A DNA stretch of 51,262 nt. Source: an uncultured Lachnospiraceae bacterium. Its GTDB lineage: Bacteria; Bacillota; Clostridia; Lachnospirales; Lachnospiraceae. This document shows positions 45,056 to 51,262 of the stretch, one piece after another. The notes under the pieces are model-generated. The model did not search any database, was not told where the DNA came from, and worked only from the letters and a program-made list of their open reading frames with translations. Positions within the stretch are counted from its first letter, which is position 1; every line of letters begins with the position of its first letter. The position numbers and the translations under genes were made by a program. The DNA is taken from positions 1 through 51,262 of the forward strand of contig CACZBZ010000011.1 in the NCBI GenBank assembly GCA_902779505.1. Reading direction: 5' to 3'.

Positions 45056-46174
45056 ATGGCAGAATTGAAGATGGAAGAAGAAAGAGCCAGAAGAAAAAAG
45101 ATTGCCAGAAAGAGAAAAAAGAGAAATACAATAATAATACTGACTTTATCGGTTTTCCTGGCATTGGCCATAGCAAGTACGGTCTTCATGGTTTATATGT
45201 ATAACGAAATGAACCGTAAGGCAATGGAGGCCAATGAAAAATTAAACGAGCTGGAAGATGAACTTAACAGCGGAAAATTCCTTACAACGGAAGAGGCCGA
45301 TGCCATGGCGGCAAAGGCGGCGGACGATAAAGAGACCGAGTTTCTTACATATGTGAGAAGCACTTTTGAAAATGATGAGGGTACGCTTACCGTTCTTGAG
45401 CATCTTTATCCCAATACCGTAGTGGTTCCAAACACATCCGGTTACAGGTTTTTTGATATAGATGATTCTCTTAACAAAAAGACCTGGAAAGATGAAGCTT
45501 TTGTATATCCGGAAAAAGACGAAGAAAGCGGGAAATACGAAGGAAGAGCATCATATGATGACGGAAGCGTAACTGCCCGCCTGGGAATAGACGTATCAAA
45601 ATTCCAGGGAGATATAGACTGGAACAAAGTAAAAGCAGACGGAGTAGAATACGCATATATGCGTCTCGGCTACAGAGGATATGAGGAAGGCGGACTCTTC
45701 TTAGATTCAAAATATGAGGATAATATAGAAGGTTGCAATAACGCAGGTCTCGACTGCGGAGTATATTTTTTCACAGAAGCTCTTACAGAGAAAGAGGCTG
45801 TTGAAGAAGCAGAATATGTCCTTGAAAATATTGCAGATTACCATGTTGAGCTCCCCATAGTAATAGATGTGGAGACATCGGCAAATCCGGCAAAATCAAG
45901 AACAAAGGATATGACATCTGAACAGAGAACAAAGAATGTTATAGCTTTTTGTGAAAGAATCAAGGAAGCAGGATATGAGCCGATGATCTATGGTAATCTT
46001 AAGTCCATGATGATAATGCTTGATTTTCCGGAGCTTGAGGAATACGATAAATGGTTTGCTTATTACAGATCTCCGATTCGTTTCCCATACAAGATTAAAA
46101 TGTGGCAGTATACTTCAGGCGGCCAGGTTAACGGTGTAGGCGGAGACGTGGATATGAATCTTATGTTCTATTAA
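45056..46174 (+). CDS. Membrane-anchored GH25 lysozyme-like muramidase
   Basis: GH25 enzymes cut N-acetylmuramyl bonds of peptidoglycan. The 372-residue protein has a basic N-terminus, one membrane segment (about 24-48), a coiled-coil linker and a GH25 domain from about residue 175: GIDVSKFQGDIDW, YAYMRLGYRGYEEGG, and the catalytic pair region VIDVETSAN. It ends in KMWQYTSG...VDMNLMFY, typical of the family. Anchored outside the membrane, it should act on the cell wall rather than as a secreted lysin. Confidence 0.92.
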   Translation: MAELKMEEERARRKKIARKRKKRNTIIILTLSVFLALAIASTVFMVYMYNEMNRKAMEANEKLNELEDELNSGKFLTTEEADAMAAKAADDKETEFLTYVRSTFENDEGTLTVLEHLYPNTVVVPNTSGYRFFDIDDSLNKKTWKDEAFVYPEKDEESGKYEGRASYDDGSVTARLGIDVSKFQGDIDWNKVKADGVEYAYMRLGYRGYEEGGLFLDSKYEDNIEGCNNAGLDCGVYFFTEALTEKEAVEEAEYVLENIADYHVELPIVIDVETSANPAKSRTKDMTSEQRTKNVIAFCERIKEAGYEPMIYGNLKSMMIMLDFPELEEYDKWFAYYRSPIRFPYKIKMWQYTSGGQVNGVGGDVDMNLMFY

Positions 46175-46188
46175 GAATGGAGTAGAAA

Positions 46189-47259
46189 GTGAAAAAGATT
46201 GTACTGACAGGTGGCGGAACGGCAGGACATGTGACGCCCAATATTGCACTTTTGCCCGCACTTAAAGAAGCGGGATATGAAGCATATTATATAGGTTCAT
46301 ATAAAGGAATAGAAAAAGGACTGATAGAGGATTGCGGTATTCCTTATTATGGAATATCAACGGGTCTTCTCAGAAGATATTTTGATCTTAGGAATTTTTC
46401 CGATCCCTTCAGAGTTCTTAAGGGATGTAAGGAGGCAAAGAAAATCCTTAGTGAGATTAAGCCCGACGTGGTATTCTCAAAAGGTGGATTTGTTGGAGTA
46501 CCTGTAGTCAAAGCAGCAAAGAGACTGAAGATACCCTGTGTAATACACGAATCGGACATGACCCCCGGTCTTGCCAATAAATTGTGCATAAGCAGCGCAA
46601 AGAAAATATGCTGTAATTTTCCGGAAACAGTAGAAATGATGCCAAAAGGCAAGGCTGTTCTTACGGGTTCTCCCATCAGAAAGGAACTTTTTGAAGGAAA
46701 TAAAGAAAGAGGTCTCAAACTTTGCGGATTTAGCAAGGACAAACCGGTAATAATGGTAATCGGAGGTTCTCAGGGAGCCGGAAGTGTCAATCAGACCGTA
46801 AGAGAGATTATACCTAAGATACTTCCTAACTATCAGGTTGCGCATATATGCGGAAAAGATAAGGTGGATAATCTTATGCTCACCATTAATGGATATAAGC
46901 AGTTTGAATATCTCAAGGATGAGCTCAAAGATATATATGCAATGGCAGATATAGTTATCTCCAGGGCAGGAGCCAATTCAATCTGTGAGTTGCTTGCCCT
47001 TAAAAAGCCCAATATCCTGATACCCTTAAGTGTGGGAACAAGAGGGGATCAGATACTTAATGCGGCCTCTTTTGCGGAGCAGGGTTTTTCTGTTTTATTA
47101 AGAGAAGAGGCATTGGATCCGTCGAATCTTATTGATAAGATCAACGAACTCTATGCAGACAGGCAGAAATATATCGATGCCATGAAAAACAGTAGTCAGA
47201 TTGATCCTATTGAATCAATTATGAAAGTAATAAACGAAGAAGCAATTCAGGAGAAATAA
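46189..47259 (+). CDS. murG: UDP-GlcNAc:undecaprenyl-PP-MurNAc-pentapeptide GlcNAc transferase MurG
   Basis: MurG makes lipid II from lipid I on the cytoplasmic face of the membrane. The 356-residue protein has TGGGTAGHV (7-15), HESDMTPGLANK, the GGSQGAGSVNQ loop and the UDP-GlcNAc-binding SRAGANSICELLALKKPNIL (in parts: SRAGANSICELLAL). The start is GTG at 46189 with GGAGT/AGAAAG upstream. It follows the lysozyme gene by 14 bases and precedes the DUF4173-like gene by 2. Confidence 0.95.
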   Translation: MKKIVLTGGGTAGHVTPNIALLPALKEAGYEAYYIGSYKGIEKGLIEDCGIPYYGISTGLLRRYFDLRNFSDPFRVLKGCKEAKKILSEIKPDVVFSKGGFVGVPVVKAAKRLKIPCVIHESDMTPGLANKLCISSAKKICCNFPETVEMMPKGKAVLTGSPIRKELFEGNKERGLKLCGFSKDKPVIMVIGGSQGAGSVNQTVREIIPKILPNYQVAHICGKDKVDNLMLTINGYKQFEYLKDELKDIYAMADIVISRAGANSICELLALKKPNILIPLSVGTRGDQILNAASFAEQGFSVLLREEALDPSNLIDKINELYADRQKYIDAMKNSSQIDPIESIMKVINEEAIQEK

Positions 47260-47261
47260 GA

Positions 47262-48941
47262 ATGGATAGTAACAACGTATTTGTTCCGAGACCAAATCAA
47301 CTTTCAGAGGGAAGCGAAGTGAGTGCAACAGAAGGAACATCTTCGCTTAATAATCAGAATATTGATTATAAAAAGAAATATGAAGAAAAGAAAGAAAGAG
47401 AAAGATTAAGCGGTATAAAGAACTTTGAAATCTTTGGCCTTTATACGGTATTATATGCCGTATTTGCCACATTCTGTCTTTTCAAGAATGCAAGAGGCGT
47501 ATCATTTCCCTTTTTTACAGCCGGAACACTGTTTTATTTTGTTATTTGCATAAAAAAATTCGGTGTTGAATTAAAGAAGAAAAACACATTTTTAATTGTA
47601 AGTATTATGCTGCTTGGTTTTTCAATGTTCTTAACGGAAGATCATCAGATGACCGGACTGGCTAAATGGACCATGTTTGTTCTTCTCCTTATCTTTACTC
47701 TTCACAATTGTTATGATGATAGCAAATGGCAGCTTTTTTCATATTTGCATGCCATAGGAATATATTTCGGAAAGATATTTGAGCATCTGGGTACACCCTT
47801 TACAGATGCGGGTCACTATATCAGAGAGATGAAAAAGAAGAATTCCGAGCCGGATGAGAACGGTGTGGTAAAGAAAAACAAACTGTCTTATATTGTGCTG
47901 GGTATATTGATTTCCATCCCTTTGCTTATTGTTATTCTTAATCTTCTTTGTGAAGCGGATGCAGTATTTAAAGAAGCCTGCAAGGACATTCTTGAGTTGA
48001 TTGATATAGAGAATGTTCTCGGTGTAACAATAATGTTCGTGGCAGTATATATGATTTTCTATGCTGTTATGAGAGTTATTGCCGAGAAAGAACTTGAAGT
48101 AAAATCAAAAGACAGAAGAATATATGAACCAATACTTGCTATAACCGTTACAAGTATAATCACAGTTGTGTATGTACTCTTCTGCGGAATTCAGGTAATG
48201 TATTTGTTTACAAAACAGCTGAAGCTTCCGGAAGAATATACATATGCTGAATATGCCAAAGAGGGATTCTATCAGTTACTTGCTGTTTGTATACTCAACC
48301 TGATTATTGTGCTGATCTGTACCAATCTCTTCAGAAAGCACAGAGCATTGGATATCATACTTACGATAATAAGCATATGTACATATATTATGATAGTATC
48401 CAGCGCGTTCCGTATGTATATGTATGTTAACAGTTACGATCTGTCCAGACTGAGACTCTATGTAATCATCGGACTTGCTGTATTGTCGGTTCTTATGGTC
48501 GGAGTAGTGATATCGATATATAGGGACTCATTCCCTCTCTTTAAATACGGTCTTGTAGTTCTTACAATATCAATAATAATTACGGTATATTCTCATCCGT
48601 CATTCATTGTTGCTTTTTACAATGTAGAACACTACAAGAGCAAAAGAACTGTTGAAGATTCCATAGATGTTCAGTACCTGACAGAACTTCCCCTGGATGC
48701 GGCACCGGTGATCCTTGATGTAGACAATTTCAAAATGCTTCAGGAAAAGGATAGATGGACATCTTTGAAATACTATTATGAGGATTTTGATCCAAACGAT
48801 CCATACAATGAAGAATCTTATATCACAAAAAGAATGAGTTTCAGATCCTTTAATCTGTCAAAATTCCTTGCGATAAAGTCCTATGAAAAGTTGGTAACCT
48901 ACAAACCATACGATGGAAAAGGAAATGGGTATAATTTTTAA
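47262..48941 (+). CDS. DUF4173-like multi-pass membrane protein
   Basis: A 559-residue protein with a hydrophilic N-terminal 50 residues, about ten membrane segments and a hydrophilic C-terminal region (about 455-559). It carries the YAEYAKEGFYQLLAVCILNL segment (the YxEYAxEGFxQLL motif I associate with DUF4173). Function unknown. It is 2 bases after murG and ends the dgt-antiporter-GH25-murG unit; no T-rich hairpin is seen after it, only 9 bases before the convergent gene. Confidence 0.72.
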   Translation: MDSNNVFVPRPNQLSEGSEVSATEGTSSLNNQNIDYKKKYEEKKERERLSGIKNFEIFGLYTVLYAVFATFCLFKNARGVSFPFFTAGTLFYFVICIKKFGVELKKKNTFLIVSIMLLGFSMFLTEDHQMTGLAKWTMFVLLLIFTLHNCYDDSKWQLFSYLHAIGIYFGKIFEHLGTPFTDAGHYIREMKKKNSEPDENGVVKKNKLSYIVLGILISIPLLIVILNLLCEADAVFKEACKDILELIDIENVLGVTIMFVAVYMIFYAVMRVIAEKELEVKSKDRRIYEPILAITVTSIITVVYVLFCGIQVMYLFTKQLKLPEEYTYAEYAKEGFYQLLAVCILNLIIVLICTNLFRKHRALDIILTIISICTYIMIVSSAFRMYMYVNSYDLSRLRLYVIIGLAVLSVLMVGVVISIYRDSFPLFKYGLVVLTISIIITVYSHPSFIVAFYNVEHYKSKRTVEDSIDVQYLTELPLDAAPVILDVDNFKMLQEKDRWTSLKYYYEDFDPNDPYNEESYITKRMSFRSFNLSKFLAIKSYEKLVTYKPYDGKGNGYNF

Positions 48942-48950
48942 AGAAAAGAA

Positions 48951-49736
48951 TTAAAACTCGGATATTTTATAGAGATAGGAACGGCCTCTTTTACCGATCT
49001 GTTCTATGATGCCGACATCTCTGATAATTCCGACAACGACAGAAACAAGCCGCTTGGGTATCCGGGCGGCTTTTGCTATGTCCGAAGAAGTAAAATTGTC
49101 CGGCAGATCAATGGGAAGGAATTGCATATAATCCTCCACTCGATCGATACAGATCTCCTTTGTCAGATTAAGGGGAATACGATCATATCTGCATGCCCCG
49201 TGTTTTTTTCTGTCCTTGGAACTGCCGGTTAGATATTTATATTCAATCATATCCATGAAAAGAAAACGAATTTGAAGATTCGGATGAGTTAAAAATGATT
49301 TGATTCTATAGAGCTCTTTAAAACCCATATAGTCATTGCCATATTTTCTGTTGGGTCCTTTGCTTATTTCACCGGTTTCGGGATCAATCCATATTATCTG
49401 TTTATGGTCAGGGATGGGCAGGACCAAAGTCACTTTGTATTCGGGAAGAAAAGAACTGAGCTTGTCTCTTAATTTGTCAAAAGATCTGGTCTGAATCTCA
49501 ATGATATGCCCTTTAGTTCCATCCTCGTCCAAAGTATCGACTCCGCCGGCGGGAGGGAAAAATATATCGGCATATTTGCCGTTGATGGGAATCTCCTGGT
49601 TATCTTCATTAGGTGCATAATAATTCTTAACAACCGCATGAATTGTCTTCTCTGACAGAGTACCTATCTGAAAACGTTCTCTGTCTTTACCAATGATTTT
49701 TATTTTTGCATTTTCCCAATTTTCAGTATGAAGCAT
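48951..49736 (-). CDS. Unknown protein: possible PD-(D/E)XK-like nuclease with a winged helix
   Basis: A soluble protein of about 261 residues that I do not recognise by family. Two parts can be seen. The middle has NGKYADIFFPPAGG then HIIEIQTRSFDKLRDKLSSF and YKVTLVLPIPDHKQIIWIDP, which together look like a restriction-endonuclease-like core: Asp, then E-x-Q, as in CoiA-type proteins. The last 60 residues, FTSSDIAKAARIPKRLVSVVVG to RGRSYLYKI (in parts: FTSSDIAKAARIPKRL), look like a winged helix. Both are inference. The ATG at 49736 is preferred over a TTG at 49763 because it follows the stop of the upstream gene directly; no ribosome binding site is clear for either. Confidence 0.6.
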   Translation of the reverse strand: MLHTENWENAKIKIIGKDRERFQIGTLSEKTIHAVVKNYYAPNEDNQEIPINGKYADIFFPPAGGVDTLDEDGTKGHIIEIQTRSFDKLRDKLSSFLPEYKVTLVLPIPDHKQIIWIDPETGEISKGPNRKYGNDYMGFKELYRIKSFLTHPNLQIRFLFMDMIEYKYLTGSSKDRKKHGACRYDRIPLNLTKEICIDRVEDYMQFLPIDLPDNFTSSDIAKAARIPKRLVSVVVGIIRDVGIIEQIGKRGRSYLYKISEF

Positions 49737-49737
49737 A

Positions 49738-50535
49738 TTATTTGTTTTCTTTTTTCCCAACAACCAGTTCAGAATATGCCGGTAAAAATCCGGATTTTAT
49801 GGCTACCATTCTGGAAACAGAATGAGATTCGCTTGTTCCGTAGAAAGGTAAGACACCTTCCTTTAAGATGCGTTGTTTCAAAACGCTTACCAGAGTGGTT
49901 GCAACTCCTTCTCCTCTGGAATCGGGATCAACATCTATACCTATCTGACGCACATATTTACCATCAATACTAGCTCCGGCGATTCCCTTTACGGATCCTT
50001 CTATGAAATTGCCGTTTTTATCGGTGATAGGCTGACCGTTATTTTTAGGAAATGCAACAGCAAGATAATCGGGCTGAGTAGGAGAATAGCAAAGAGCATT
50101 TTTATAGGGAAAAGAATCTTTCATAAGATCGATGGCATCTCTGTCGAACCATACAAGATCGGGGGATTCACTGACAATCTCCGCATCCGCATCAGGAAGA
50201 AAATAGATATGAGTATCTATGATTTCCCTGTCATATTCATTAAGGATGTGGTCAATTTTTCTAAGGTGTCCAAAGTTAAAGAACCATTCTGCAGATGAAT
50301 CCTGAAGGATTTCTATCCAACCCGGAATAGTATCGGGATCGGCCAAAACATATATTTTTCCGAAGAAAACCACAAGCTTAAAGAAGGGATCCGTTTTATT
50401 GATTATTCTTGCTCCCTCAAGTATACGGTTAGGTGCTATAAAAAGATGATCGTTGACCTTAGTAGCCTCTTTAAGATTAAAATCGAGATCAAATTGCTTT
50501 TGTAAAGTATCAAGATGTTCTTTTAATATTCTCAT
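49738..50535 (-). CDS. GNAT-family N-acetyltransferase
   Basis: GNAT enzymes transfer acetyl groups from acetyl-CoA. The 265-residue protein has an N-terminal domain of about 130 residues that I do not recognise, followed by a GNAT domain: IGIDVDPDSRGEGVATTLV (in parts: DVDPDSRGEGVATTL), containing the acetyl-CoA-binding R-x-x-G-x-G/A loop. SHSVSRMVAIKSGFLPAYSEL near the end is also typical. The substrate is unknown. It lies between the membrane protein gene and the nuclease-like gene, all on the minus strand. Confidence 0.82.
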   Translation of the reverse strand: MRILKEHLDTLQKQFDLDFNLKEATKVNDHLFIAPNRILEGARIINKTDPFFKLVVFFGKIYVLADPDTIPGWIEILQDSSAEWFFNFGHLRKIDHILNEYDREIIDTHIYFLPDADAEIVSESPDLVWFDRDAIDLMKDSFPYKNALCYSPTQPDYLAVAFPKNNGQPITDKNGNFIEGSVKGIAGASIDGKYVRQIGIDVDPDSRGEGVATTLVSVLKQRILKEGVLPFYGTSESHSVSRMVAIKSGFLPAYSELVVGKKENK

Positions 50536-50551
50536 TCAGTAAGTACAGACC

Positions 50552-51262
50552 TCACTCTCTGTAGTCATCTTCGTAATAGTCGTCATAATTGTCATATTCT
50601 TCATAATCATCGGGATAGTCGGATTCATATGATGAAACATATCCATCATGCTCATCATCGTAATCATATTCGTAGTCTTCATCCTCTTCGTAATTATCGG
50701 AATGGGAATACTTTTTGCTTTTCTCAGGTTTTTTAACAAAGAGCTTGATGATATGACTGTGATGAATAATAAAGATAGCAACAATCATATATATATGGGC
50801 AAAGAACGTGCTTACAAGAACACCGTTGGATTTAAGAAGATAATCCGATGAAAAGCCGTAATAGCACATCAGTCCCGTGTATGCCAGTCCCAGGATTAAA
50901 AGCGGGAGATTCTTAAGGGCATTACCTATGGTCTTAAGGAAATCCTTGAAAGATGCATCAAAGTAGACAAATCTACCGATCATAAGGCCCAGGAAATACA
51001 TAATAAATCCGTCGTAGTTATTGTTTTCGTAAATAAATTTAATATAGAAAAAGATAAAAAAGACATAGAGCATACCGGAAACACGAACGGAAGCTTTTTC
51101 TTCAGAATCTATCTTTTTAAGCGGAATTAGCAGATGATCCAGATAGTTGTTAACAAATATACTTAATACAATCATAACCAAAAGGATAAAATCGGAATAT
51201 TTATCCCAAAAAATACGGAATTCATCGAATAATACAAATCTGTCAACAAGATAATATAAGGC
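50552..51262 (-). CDS. Membrane protein with an acidic tyrosine-rich tail (5' end outside window)
   Basis: The frame is open through the window edge, so the start lies further upstream; at least 236 residues are seen. About five membrane segments (VMIVLSIFVN, LYVFFIFFYIKF, IMYFLGLMIG, LPLLILGLAYTGL, HIYMIVAIFII) are followed by a cytoplasmic-looking tail. The last about 50 residues are almost only D, E, Y, S and N (for example YEYDYDDEHDGY, DDYEEYDNYDDYYEDDY). I do not recognise the family and assign no function. Confidence 0.68.
   Translation of the reverse strand, partial: ALYYLVDRFVLFDEFRIFWDKYSDFILLVMIVLSIFVNNYLDHLLIPLKKIDSEEKASVRVSGMLYVFFIFFYIKFIYENNNYDGFIMYFLGLMIGRFVYFDASFKDFLKTIGNALKNLPLLILGLAYTGLMCYYGFSSDYLLKSNGVLVSTFFAHIYMIVAIFIIHHSHIIKLFVKKPEKSKKYSHSDNYEEDEDYEYDYDDEHDGYVSSYESDYPDDYEEYDNYDDYYEDDYRE

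Overview
The window is a chromosomal segment around the replication origin of a motile, low-GC Firmicute, most likely a Lachnospiraceae (Butyrivibrio/Roseburia-like). The evidence is the gene order rpmH-rnpA-yidD-yidC-jag-mnmE-mnmG-rsmG-parA-parB on one side and dnaA-dnaN-rlbA-recF-gyrB-gyrA on the other. A flagellin-fliS operon and several families I associate with clostridial genomes (DUF4446, DUF3881-like, DUF4173-like, CarD-like, a TPR protein with an acidic centre) support this. I cannot name a genus. Family names come from recognising the sequences by eye; no search was run.

Layout. Positions 1-2.4 kb hold a minus-strand unit tatD-rsmA-greA followed by a truncated GntR-type regulator. 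A tRNA-Lys lies at 2.5 kb, a broken aldehyde dehydrogenase at 2.7-4.0 kb and a tRNA-Pro at 4.1 kb. A flagellar operon spans 4.3-8.8 kb: a 943-residue FliK-like protein, then flagellin, then fliS. It is followed by a broken glycogen branching enzyme and a 1016-residue TPR/acidic/AAA-like protein (9.0-13.9 kb). Positions 14-19.3 kb hold YhhN, a CarD-like regulator, a HIT protein, a flavodoxin-SCP2 oxidoreductase, a D,D-carboxypeptidase (the only plus-strand protein gene left of the origin) and a DEDD exonuclease. Positions 19.4-25.2 kb hold tRNA-Arg, a DUF3881-like gene, serS, an HD-GYP protein, a DUF4446 gene, parB and parA, with two perfect parS sites just upstream of parA. A response regulator and a broken histidine kinase lie between parA and rsmG. 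Positions 26.5-33.3 kb are the rsmG-to-rpmH cluster. The origin (33.3-33.85 kb) contains a cluster of near-consensus DnaA boxes, and a second smaller cluster lies between dnaA and dnaN. To the right, dnaA to gyrA is followed by a plus-strand unit dgt - cation/proton antiporter - GH25 lysozyme - murG - DUF4173-like protein. The window ends with three minus-strand genes: a winged-helix/nuclease-like protein, a GNAT acetyltransferase and a truncated membrane protein with an acidic tyrosine-rich tail.

How it works together. Genes point away from the origin on both arms, so nearly all are co-directional with the replication forks. Initiation (dnaA, dnaN, recF, gyrase) sits beside segregation (parA, parB, parS). 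Ribosome and tRNA-modification genes, membrane insertion (yidC, yidD, jag) and cell-wall genes (murG, GH25, carboxypeptidase) surround them. Flagellin appears to have its own sigma-28 promoter inside the end of the upstream coding sequence.

The most unusual observation is a set of internal losses. The aldehyde dehydrogenase, glgB and the histidine kinase each lack a conserved segment that I estimate at roughly 17-22 codons, with a reading-frame change at the junction. The adjacent response regulator is about six residues short at helix 3. They are either recent gene decay or an assembly artefact, and long reads would decide. I found no CRISPR array, insertion sequence, prophage or rRNA, and no clearly new defence or mobile system.
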